The notes under the pieces: generated by a model
What the model was told of the DNA's origin: nothing
The model's input: only the letters and a program-made list of their open reading frames with translations
The model's database searches: none
NCBI GenBank assembly: GCA_964016885.1
Contig: OZ024742.1
Span: 357,735,587-357,799,586 of the forward strand
Source of the DNA: Eledone cirrhosa
Lineage: Eukaryota; Mollusca; Cephalopoda; Octopoda; Eledonidae
Direction of reading: 5' to 3'
DNA length: 64,000 nt
Shown: positions 54,601 to 64,000 of the stretch, one piece after another
Numbering within the stretch: the first letter of the stretch is position 1
Layout of the letters: each line of letters starts with the position of its first letter
Made by a program: the position numbers and the translations under genes

Positions 54601-55360
54601 GTGTTGTGAGAGAAATGTGGTGGCTGTCATCCTTGTCCTATAGTGTTGAGAGAGAGATGTGTTGGCTGTCATCCTTGTCCTATAGTGTTGAGAGAGAGAT
54701 GTGGTGGCCGTCATCCTTGTCCTAGAGTGTTGTGAGAGAGATGTGGTGGCTGTCATCCTTGTCCTAGAATGTGGTGTGAGAGATGTGGTGGCTGTCATCC
54801 TTGTCCTATAGTGTTGAGAGAGAGATGTGGTGGCTGTCATCCTTGTCCTATAGTGTTGTGTGAGAGATGTGGTGGCTGTCATCCTTGTCCTATAGTGTTG
54901 TGAGAGAGATGTGGTGGCTGTCATCCTTGTCCTAGAGTGTTGTGAGAGATATGTGGTGGCTGTCATCCTTGTCCTATAGTGTTGTGACAGAGATGTGGTT
55001 GCCGTCATCCTTGTCCTAGAGTGTTGTGACAGAGATGTGGTTGCTGTCATCCTTGTCCTAGAGTGTTGTGAGAGAGATGTGGTGGCTGTCATCCTTGTCC
55101 TATAGTGTTGTGAGAGAGATATGTGGTGGCTGTCATCCTTGTCCTAGAGTGTTGTGAGAGAGATGTTGTGGCTGTCATCCTTGTCCTATAGTGTTGTGTG
55201 AGAGATGTGGTGGCTGTCATCCTTGTCCTAGAGTGTTGTGAGAGAGATGTGGTGGCCGTCATCGTCCTAGAGTGTTGTGAGAGAGATGTGGTGGCTGTCA
55301 TCCTTGTCCTATAGTGTTGAGAGAGAGATGTGGTGGCTGTCATCCTTGTCCTATAGTGTT
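42670..55360 (+). repeat. Tandem higher-order duplication, about 6.46 kb
   Basis: 42670 to about 49110 recurs at 49125 to about 55360 at an offset of 6458 bases up to about 51990. A 210-base (five-unit) block is then missing from the right copy and the offset becomes 6248. Many unusual units coincide: GTCATCGTTGTCATATAGTG (43743 and 50201), TGTGTCAGATGTGGTGGTTG (44322 and 50780), and GTGATAGAGAGAGAAAGATG (46123 and 52371). Inside each copy an older duplication of about 1457 bases is visible (43500-44330 against 44960-45840). A third, partial relative is at 56054-56830, matching 46570-47330. Confidence 0.85.
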
Positions 55361-57584
55361 GTGTGAGAGATGTGGTGGCTGTTATCCTTGTCCTAGAGTG
55401 TTGTGTGAGAGATGTGGTGGCTGTCATCCTTGTCCTATAGTGTTGTGTGAGAGATGTGGTGGCTGTCATCCTTGTCCTAGAGTGTGGTGTGAGAGATGTG
55501 GTGGCTGTCATCCTTGTCCTAGAGTGTGGTGTGAGAGATGTGGTGGCTGTCATCCTTGTCCTATAGTGTTGTGTGAGAGATATGGTGGCTGTCATCCTTG
55601 TCCTAGAGTGTGGTGTGAGAGAGGTGGTGGCCGTCATCCTTGTCCTAGAGTGTTGTGAGAGAGATGTGGTGGCTGTCATCTTTGTCCTAGAGTGTTGTGA
55701 GAGATATGTGGTGGCTGTCATCCTTGTACTATAGTGTTGTGACAGAGATGTGGTGGCTGTCATCCTTGTCCTAGAGTGTTGTGAGAGAGATGTGGTGGCT
55801 GTCATCCTTGTCCTATAGTGTTGAGAGAGAGATGTGGTGGCCGTCATCCTTGTCCTAGAGTGTTGTAAAAGAGATGTGGTGGCTGTCTTCCTTGTCCTAT
55901 AGCGTTGTGACAGAGATGTGGTGGCTGTCATCCTTGTCCTAGAGTGTTGTGTGAGAGATGTGGTGGCTGTCATCCTTGTCCTAGAATGTTGTGAGAGAGA
56001 TGTGGTGGCTGTCTTCCTTGTCCTAGAGTGTTGTGTGAGAGATCTGGTGGCTGTCATCCTTGTACTAGAGTGTTGTGAGAGAGAGATGTGGTGGCTGTCA
56101 TCCTTGTCCTATAATGTTGAGAGAGACATGTAGTGGCTGTCATCCTTGTCCTATAGTGTTGTGTGCGAGATGAGGTGGCTGTCATCCTTGTCCTATAGTG
56201 TTGTGTGAGCGATGTGGTGGCCGTCATCCTTGTCCTATAGTGTTGAGAGAGAGATGTGGTGGCTGTCATCCTTGTCCTAGAGTGTTGTGAGAGAGATGTG
56301 GTGGCTGTCATCCTTGTCCTATAGTGTTGTGTCAGATGTGGTGGTTGTGATCCTTGTCCTGGAGTGTTGTGTGAGAGATATGGTGGCTGTCATCCTTGTC
56401 CTAGAGTGTTGCGAGAGATATGTGGTGGCTGTCATCCTTGTCCTATAATGTTGAGATTGAGATGTGGTTGCTGTCATCCTTGTCCTAGAGTGTTGTGAGA
56501 GAGATGTGGTGGCAGTCATCCTTGTCCTATAGTGTTGTGAGAGAGATGTGGTGGCTGTCATCCTTTTCCTATAGTGATTGAGAGAGATTTGGTGGCTGTC
56601 ATCCTTGTCCTAGAGTGTTGTGTGAGAGATGTGGTGGCTGTCATCCTTGTCCTATAGTGTTGTGTGAGAGATGTGGTGGCTGTCATCCTTGTCCTATAGT
56701 GTTGTGTGAGAGATGTGGTGGCCGTCATCCTTGTCCTATAGTGTTGTGAGAGAGAGAGAGATGTGTTGGCTGTCATCCTTGTCCTAGTGTGTTGTTACAG
56801 AGATGTGGTGGCTGTCATCCATGTCCTAGAGTGTGGTGTGGGAGATGTGGTGGCCTCATCCTTGTCCTAGAGTGTTGTGAGAGAGATGTGGTGGTTGTCA
56901 TCCTTGTCCTAGAATGTTGTGAGAGATATGTGGTGGCTGTCATCCTTGTCCTATAGTGTTGTGTGAGAGATGTGGTGGCTGTCATCCTTGTCCTAGAGTG
57001 TTGTGAGAGGGATGTGGTGGTTGTCATCCTTGTCCTAGAGTGTTGTGAGAGATATGTGGTGGCTGTCATCCTTGTCATATAGTGTTGTGTGAGAGATGTG
57101 GTGGCTGTCATCCTTGTCCTAGTGTGTTGTGAGAGAGATGTGGTGGCCGTCATCCTTGTCCTAGAGTGTTGTGAGATAGATGTGGTGGTTGTCATCCTTG
57201 TCCTAGAGTGTTGTGAGAGATATGTGGTGGCTGTCATACTTGTCCTATAGTGTTGTGAGAGAGATGTGGTGGCTGTCATCCTTGTCCTAGAGTGTTGTGA
57301 CAGGGATGTGGTGGCTCTCATCCTTGTCCTATAGTGTTGTGAGAGATATGTGGTGGCTGTCATCCTTGTCCTATGGTGTTGTGACAGAGATGTGGTGGCT
57401 GTCATCCTTGTCCTAGAGTGTTGTTACAGAGAGAGAGAGATGTGGTGGCTGTCATCTTGTCCTATAGTGTTGTGAGAGATATGTGGTGGCTGTCATCCTT
57501 GTCCTATAACGTTGAGAGAGAGATGTGGTGGCTGTTATCCTTGTTCTATAGTGTTGTGACAGAGAGAGAGAGATGTGGTGGCTG

Positions 57585-57860
57585 TCATCCTTGTCCTCTA
57601 GTGTTGTGAGAGAGAGAGAGATGTGGTGGCTGTCATCCTTGTCCTCTAGTGTTGTAAAAGAGAGAGATGTGGTGGCTGTCATCCTTGTCCTCTAGTGTTG
57701 TGAGAGAGAGAGATGTGGTGGCTGTCATCCTTGTCCTCTAGTGTTGTGAGAGAGAGAGATGTGGTGGCTGTCATCCTTGTCCTCTAGTGTTGTGAGAGAG
57801 AGAGATGTGGTGGCTGTCATCCTTGTCCTCTAGTGTTGTGAGAGAGAGAGAGAGATGTGG
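57585..57860 (+). repeat. Homogeneous sub-array of CCTCTAG-variant units
   Basis: Six or seven consecutive units carry TCCTCTAGTGTTGT instead of TCCTAGAGTGTTGT or TCCTATAGTGTTGT, and longer GA runs, so the period is 44-48 bases. The variant is confined to this stretch near the right edge of the array, which points to very local amplification. Confidence 0.8.
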
Positions 57861-58248
57861 TGGCTGTTATCCTTGTCCTATAGTGTTGTGACAGAGAGAG
57901 AGAGATGTGGTGGCTGTCATCCTTGACTATAGTGTTGTGAGAGAGATGTGGTGGCTGTCATCCTTGTCCTATAGTGTTGTGAGAGAGAGAGAGAGATGTG
58001 GTGGCTGTCATCCTTGACTATAGTGTTGTGACAGAGAGAGAGACATGTGGTGTCTGTCATCCTTGTCCTAGAGTGTAGTGAGAGAGATGTGGTGGCTGTC
58101 ATCCTTGTCCTATAGTGTTGTGACAGAGAGAGAGATGTGGTGTCTGTCATCCTTGTCCTATAGTGTTGTGACAGAGAGAGAGAGAGATGTGGTGGCTGTC
58201 ATCCTTGTCCTAGAGTGTTGTGAGAGAGAGAGAGATAGAGATGTGGTG

Positions 58249-58428
58249 ATCCAAAAAATGTCACACACATCTGAGTGTCATCACAAAATCAGTGACAGGT
58301 ACACTCCAGTCTCTGACTTACATTTAACCCACTACAACAATGGCGTCAGTCCTTCAGATCTGGCTGATCTCATGACATCTTCACTCATGCATTCCTGTTT
58401 CATTTGTCTCACCAACTATACTATGCCT
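58249..58428. other. Unique spacer between the two arrays
   Basis: About 180 bases that do not match either repeat (CCAAAAAATGTCACACACAT ... TTTCATTTGTCTCACCAACT). Nothing is recognised in it. Confidence 0.6.
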
Positions 58429-58553
58429 ACCACTTATACTATGTCTCACCACATATACTATGTCTCAACACCTATACTATGTCTCCCCACATATACTATG
58501 TCTACCACCTATACTATGTCTCTCCACCTATTCTATGTCTACCACCTCTCTTA
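58429..58553 (+). repeat. Short tandem repeat, 18-19-base unit, about 7 copies
   Basis: The unit is TATACTATGTCTCACCACA with variants (TCTACCACC, TCTCAACACC, TCTCCCCACA, TCTCTCCACC). It lies in the gap between the 42-base and 37-base arrays and is unrelated to both in sequence. The following 58554-58692 is unique. Confidence 0.85.
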
Positions 58554-58692
58554 GGCTCCCCATAACACTCTTCCCCACTTCCCTACAATGTTGTCCCTTT
58601 AGAATACATTTCCTCTACAAGTCTTTTATGCAAAAGTCAACTTACATCAGCAGTTTCAGTTTCATAGATCTTAGAGGGTAAAGGAAGTACAG

Positions 58693-61600
58693 ACTCTTCC
58701 TTCAGACCTATCAAAGATGGTAGGTATGGCCCCTTCCTTCAGACCTATCAAATGTGGTAGGTATGGCCCATTCCTTCTGACCTATCAAATGTAGTAGGTA
58801 TGGCCCCTTCCTTCAGAACTATCAAAGGTAGTAGGTATGGCCCCTTCCTTCAGACCTATCAAAGGTGGTAGGTAAGGCCCCTTCGTTCAGACCTATCAAA
58901 TGCGGTAGGTATGGCCCCTTCCTTCAGACGTTTCAAATGTGGTAGGTATGGCCCCTGACTTCAGACCTATCAAATGTAGTAAGTATGGCCCCTTCCTTTA
59001 GACCTATCAAATGTGGTAGGTATGGCCCCTTCCTTCAGACCTATCAAAGGTGGTAGGTAAGGCTCCTTCCTTCAGAGCTTTCAAATGCAGTAGGTTTGGC
59101 CCCTTCCTTCAGACCTATCAAAGGTGGTAGGTATGGCCCGTTCCTTCAGACCTATCGAATATGGTAGGTATGGCCCCTTCCTTTAGACCTATCAAAGGTG
59201 GTAGATATGGCCCCTTCCTTCAGACCTATCAAAGGTGGTAGGTACGGCTCCTTCCTTCAGACATTTCAAATGTAGTAGGTATGGCCCCTTCCTTCAGACC
59301 TGTCAGATGTGTTAGGTATGGCAACATCCTTCAGACCTTTCAAATGTGGTAGGTATGGCCCCTTCCTTCAGACCTGCCAAATGTGTTAGGTACGGCCCCA
59401 TCCTTCAGACCTTACAAATATGATAGGTATGGCCCCTACCTTCAGACCTATCAAATGTAGTAGGTATGGCCCCTTCCTTCAGACCTATCAAAGGTTGTAG
59501 GTGTGGCCCCTACATTCAGACTTATCAAATGTAGTAGATATGGCCCCTTCCTTCACACCTATCAAAGGTGGTAGGTATGGCCCCTTCCTTCAGACCTATC
59601 AAAGGTGGTAGGTATGGTCCCTTCCTTCAGACCTTTCAAATGTGGTAGGTATGGCCCCTTCCTTCAGACCTATCAAAGGGGGTAGGTATGGCCCTTCCTT
59701 CAGACCTATCAAATATGGTAGTTATGGCCCCTTCCTTCAGACCTATCAAAGGTGGTAGGTATGGCCCCTTCCTTCACACCTATCAAATGTGGTAGGTATG
59801 GCCCCTTCCTTCAGACCTATCAAAGGTGGTAGGTAAGGCGCCTTCATTCAGATCTATCAAATTTAGTAGGTATGGCCCCTTCCTTCAGATCTTTCAAATG
59901 TGTTAGGTATGGCCCCATCCTTCAGACCTTTCAAATGTGCTAGGTATGGCCCCATCCTTCAGACCTTTCAAATGTGGTAGGTATGGCCCCTTCCTTCAGA
60001 CCTATAAAAGGTGGTTGGTATGGCCCCTTCCTTCAGACCTTTCAAGTGTATTAGGTATGGCCCCATCTTTCAGACCTTTCAAATGTCGTAGGTATGGCCC
60101 CTTCCTTCAGACCTGTCAAATGTGTTAGGTATGGCCCCATCCTTCAGACCTTATAAATGTGGTAGGTATGGTCCATTCCTTCAGACCTATCAAAGACCTA
60201 TCAGAGGTGGTAGATATGGCTCCTTCCTTCAGACCTATCAAAGGTGGTAGGTATGGCCCCTTCCTTCAGACCTTTCAAATGTGGTAGATATGGGCCTTTC
60301 CTTCAGACCTATCAAAGGTTGTAAGTATGGCCCCTTCCTTCAGACCTATCAGAGGTGGTAGATATGGCCCCTTCCTTCAGACCTTTCAAATGTGGTAGAT
60401 ATGGGCCTTTCCTTCAGACCTATCAAAGGTTGTAAGTATGGCCCCTTCCTTCAGACCTATCAAAGGTGGTAGGTATGGCCCCTTCCTTCAGACCTATCAA
60501 AGGTGGTAGGTAAGGCGCCTTCATTCAGACCTATCAAATATCGTATGTATGGCCTCTTCCTTCAGACCTATCAAAGGTGGTAGTTATGGCCCCTTGCTTC
60601 AGACCTATCAAAGGTGGTAGGTATGGCCCCTTCCTTCAGACCTATCAAAGGTGGTAGGTAAGGCGCCTTCATTCAGACCTATCAAATATCGTATGTATTG
60701 CCTCTTCCTTCAGACCTATCAAAGGTGGTAGGTATGGCCCCTTGCTTAAGACCTATCAAAGGTGGTAAGTATGTCTCCTTCCTTCAGACCTTTCAAATGT
60801 GGTAGGTATGGCCCCATCCTTCAGACCTTTCAAATGTGGTAGGTATGGCCCCTTCCTTCAGACCTATCAACGGTGGTAGGTATGGCCCCTTCATTCAGAC
60901 CTTTCAAAGGTGGTAGGTAAGGCCCCTTCCTTCAGACTTGTCAAATGTGTTAGGTATGGCCCCATCCTTCAGACCTTATAACTGTGGTAGGTATGGTCCC
61001 TTCCTTCAGACCTATCAAAGGTGGTAGGTATGGCCCCTTCCTTAAGACCTATCAAAGGTGGTAGGTAAGGCCCCTTCCTTCAGACCTTTCAAATGTGGTA
61101 GATATGGACTTCCCGTCAGACCTATCAAAGGTGGTAGGTATGGCCCCTTCCTTCAGACCTATGAAAGGTGGTAGGGAATGGCCCCTTCCTTCAGACCTAT
61201 CAAATATGGTAGGTATGGCCCCTTCCTTCAGAACTATCAAAGGTGGTAGGTATGGCCCCTTCCTTCACACCTATCAAATGTGGTAGGTATGGCCCCTTCC
61301 TTCAGACCTATCAAAGGTGGTAGGTAAGGCGCCTTCCTTCAGACCTATCAAATCTGGTATGTATGGCCCCTTCCTTCAGACCTATGAAAGGTGGTAGGTA
61401 TGGCCCCTTCCTTCAGACCTATCAAAGGTGGTAGGTATGGCTCCTTCCTTCAGACCTTTCAAATGTGTTAGGTATGGCTCCATCCTTCAGACCTATCAAA
61501 GGCGGTAGGTAGGGCGCCTTCCTTCAGACCTTTCAAATGTGTTAGGTATGGCCCCATCCTTCAGATCTTTCAATTCTGGTAGGTATGGCCCCTTCCTTCA

Positions 61601-64000
61601 GACCTTTAAAATGTGTTAGGTATGGCCCCATCCTTCAGACCTTATAAATGTGGTAGGTATGGTCCCTTCCTTCAGACCTATCAAAGACCTATCAGAGGTG
61701 GTAGATATGGCTCCTCCCTTCAGACCTATCAAAGGTGGTAGGTATGACCGCTTCCTTCAGACCTATCAAAGGTGGTAGGTAAGGCCCCTTCCTTCAGACC
61801 TTTCAAATGTGGTAGATATGGGCCTTTCCTTCAGACCTATCAAAGGTTGTAAGTATGGCCCCTTCCTTCAGACCTATCAAAGGTGGTAGTTATGGCCCCT
61901 TGCTTCAGACCTATGAAAGGTGGTAGGTAAGGCCCCTTCCTTCAGACCTATCAAAGGTGGTAGGTATGGCTCCTTCCTTCAGAACTTTCAAATGTGGTAG
62001 GTATGGCTCCATCCTTCAGACCTATCAAAGGTGGTAGGTATGGCGCCTTCCTTCAGACCTTTCAAATGTGTTAGGTATAGCCCCATCCTTCAGACCTTTC
62101 AAATGTGGTAGGTATGGCCCCTTCCTTCAGACCTATCAAAGGTGGTAGGTATGGCCCCTTCCTTCAGAACTTTCAAATGTGTTAGGTATGGCCCCATCCT
62201 TCTGACCTTTCAAATGTGGTAGGTATGGCCCCTTCCTTCAGACCTGTCAAATGTGTTAGGTATGGCCCCATCCTTCAGACCTTTCAAATGTAGTAGGTAT
62301 GGCCCTTTCCTTCAGACCTATCAAATGTGTTAGGTATGGCCCCATCCTTCAGACCTTTCAAATATGGTAGGTATAGCCCCTTCCTTCAGATCTATCAATT
62401 ATGGTAGGTATGGCCCCTATATTCAGACCTATCAAAGGCGGCAGGTATGGCCCCTTCTTTCAGACCTATCAAATGTAGTAGGTATGGCCATTTCGTTTAG
62501 ACATATCAAAGGTGGTAGGTGTGGCCTCTACACTCAGACATATCAAATGTAGTAGGTATGGCCCCTTCCTTCAAACCTATCAAAGGTGGTAGGTATGTCC
62601 CCTTCCTGTAGACCTTTCAAATGTGTTAGGTATGGCCCTTTCCTTCAGACATTTCAAAATTGGTAGGTATGGCCCCTTCCTTCAGACCTTTCAAATGTGG
62701 TAGGTTTGGCTCCTTCCTTCAGACCTATCAAATGTAGTAGGTATGGCCCCTTCCTTCAGACCTATCAAATATGGTAGGTATGGCCCAATCCTTCAGACCT
62801 ATCAAAGGTGGTATGTATGGCCCCTTCCTTCAGACCTATCAAATGTGGTAGGTATGGCCCCTTCCTTCAGACCTATCAAATGTTATAGGTATGGTCCCTT
62901 CCTTCAGATCTATCAAATGTGGTAGGTATGGCCCCTTCCTTCAGACCTATCAAAGTTGGTGGGTAAGGCCCCTTCCTTCAGACCTATCAAAGGTGGTAGG
63001 TATGGCCCCATAATTAAGACCTTACAAATGTGGTAGGTATGGTCCCTACCTTCAGACCTATCAAAGGTGGTAGTTATGGCCCCTTCCTTCAGACCTTTCA
63101 AATATGGTAGGTATGGCCCCTTACTTCAGACCTATCAAAGGTGGTAGGTATGGCACATTCCTTCAGACCTATCAGAGGTGGTAGGTATGGCCCCTTCCTT
63201 CTAACCTTTCAAATGTGTTAGGTATGGCCACACCATTCAGACCTTTCAAATATGGTAGGTATAGCCCCTTCCTTCAGATCTATCAATTATGGTAGTTATG
63301 GCCCCTATATTCAGACCTATCAAAGGCGGTTGGTATGGCCCCTTCTTTCAGACCTATCAAATGTAGTAGGTATGGCCCCTACCTTCAAACCTATCAAATG
63401 TAGTAGGTATGGCCATTTCGTTTAGACATAACAAAGGTGGTAGGTGTGGCCCCTACACTCAGACCTATCAAATGTAGTAGGTATGGCCCAATCCTTCAGA
63501 CCTATCAAATGTGGTAGTTATGGCCCCTTCCTTCAGACCTATCAAAGGTGGCAGGTGTGGCCTATTCCTTCAGACCTTTCAAAAATGTGTTAGGTATGGC
63601 CCCTTCTTTCTAACCTGTTAACTGTGGTAGGTATGGCCCCTTCCTTCTTACCTATCAAATTTTGTAGGTATGGCCCGTTCTTTTAGACCTATCAAAGGTG
63701 GTATGTATGGCCTGTTCCTTCAGACCTATCAAATATGATAGGTATGGCCCCTTCCTTCAGACCTATCAAAGGTGGTAGGTATGGCCCCTTCCTTCAGACC
63801 TATCAAAGGTGGTAGGTAAGGCCCGTTCCTTCAGAGCTTTCAAATGTGGTGGGTATGGCCCCTTCCTTCAGACATATCAAAGGTGGTAGGTATGGCCCCT
63901 TCCTTCAGACCTATCAAAGGTGGTAGGTATGGCCCCTTCCTTCAGACATATCAAAGGTGGTAGGTATGGCCCCTTCCTTCAGACCTATCAAAGGTGGTAG
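58693..64000 (+). repeat. Tandem array of a 37-base unit, at least 5.3 kb, runs off the window
   Basis: The unit is GGTAGGTATGGCCCCTTCCT followed by TCAGACCTATCAAAGGT, 37 bases, with about 143 copies in view and no end reached. Common variants: AAATGTGGT or AAATGTGTT for AAAGGTGGT, TTTC for TATC, GTAAGGC for GTATGGC, and CCATCC for CCTTCC. As 37 is not divisible by three, the frame cycles every 111 bases (37 residues), and only short stop-free stretches of about 60 codons occur. These are not genes. Internal duplications: the irregular double ATCAAAGACCTATCAGAGGT at 60187 and 61680 (offset about 1490), and 62370-62545 against 63260-63450 (offset about 890, with one extra unit). Confidence 0.95.

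Larger units (their letters stand above)
29354..58248 (+). repeat. Giant tandem array of a 42-base unit, about 28.9 kb
   Basis: The unit, read on the plus strand, is GATGTGGTGGCTGTCATCCT followed by TGTCCTAGAGTGTTGTGAGA and GA, 42 bases. There are on the order of 650-690 copies. Common variants: TATAGTG for TAGAGTG; GTGTGAGA, GTGACAGA or GAGAGAGA before GATG; GTGTGGTGTG for GTGTTGTG; GCCGTC for GCTGTC. A GA run at the end of each unit varies in length from 2 to 7 pairs and shifts the period to 40-52. Because 42 is divisible by three, stop-free frames persist in both orientations, each with a 14-residue period: MTATTSLSQHSRTR on the minus strand, VVAVILVLECCERD and GGCHPCPRVLCERC on the plus strand. 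The largest spans 41230-43311. No start context, splice site or non-repeat coding flank supports a gene, so I call it a noncoding minisatellite. Confidence 0.95.

Noticed and set aside
29354..58248. Dozens of overlapping long ORFs on both strands in the 42-base array
   Set aside because: All consist of the same 14-residue translation of the 42-base unit. The period being a multiple of three explains the open frames in both orientations, and GA indels repeatedly break every frame. No non-repeat coding flank exists.
58693..64000. About 60-codon ORFs in the 37-base array
   Set aside because: They are translations of three consecutive units (37 residues per 111 bases) and end wherever a unit variant brings a stop.
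29354..64000. CRISPR-like regular repetition
   Set aside because: The units are directly contiguous with no unique spacers of constant length, the arrays are far too long, and the context is eukaryotic.

Overview
This window looks like gene-poor, repeat-packed genomic DNA from a metazoan, most likely a cephalopod mollusc (octopus, squid or cuttlefish). The inference rests on a recurrent tRNA-derived SINE (heads with an internal GTTCAAATCC B box, a body reading GATAAAATAAAGTACCAGT, and a tail ending TTGTGCCAAAAGTAGAAAC) that resembles the SINEs known from octopus and squid. It also rests on RTE-like LINE tails ending in (GATGAT)n, a TTAA-flanked CCCTTTA... MITE, and very abundant (AT)n, (CA)n and (CT)n microsatellites. 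I found no intact host protein-coding gene, no rRNA and no functional tRNA. Every recognisable coding stretch belongs to a decayed transposable element.

Layout. 1-4600: a degenerate RTE-like LINE with a PHD-type finger inside its reverse transcriptase protein, two further RTE 3' ends, and C-terminal scraps of two other LINEs. 5280-6400: a SINE, LINE tails and short repeats. 6396-9806 (minus): a nearly full-length CR1/L2-type LINE with ORF1 C-terminus, APE endonuclease and reverse transcriptase, broken by frameshifts. 10307-16800: an L1/Tx1-type LINE whose ORF1 is interrupted by an internally deleted Ty3/Gypsy LTR retrotransposon (10776-13521); removing that insert restores the ORF1 frame. 16799-29350: AT-rich DNA with microsatellites, a 190-bp-arm hairpin, a 55-bp-TIR MITE, two hAT-like MITEs with 8-bp target duplications, a piggyBac-like MITE, several SINEs (one with an inverted 5' part), another RTE copy and a truncated CR1 copy.

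29354-58248 is a single tandem array of about 28.9 kb built from a 42-bp unit, with nested higher-order duplications of about 1.46, 1.57, 2.22 and 6.3-6.5 kb. A short spacer holding an 18-19-bp repeat separates it from a second array (58693 to the right edge) with a 37-bp unit. Because 42 is a multiple of three, the first array carries very long stop-free frames on both strands (up to 693 codons). I treat these as by-products of the repeat, not genes.

How it fits together: the left half is a layered record of retrotransposon and MITE insertions, several datable relative to one another by nesting. The right half has been expanded by slippage and unequal exchange or segmental duplication. The most distinctive part is the pair of adjacent megaminisatellites with hierarchical duplications. 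The cleanest mechanistic records are the Gypsy-in-LINE nesting and the SINE and MITE insertions with readable target-site duplications.
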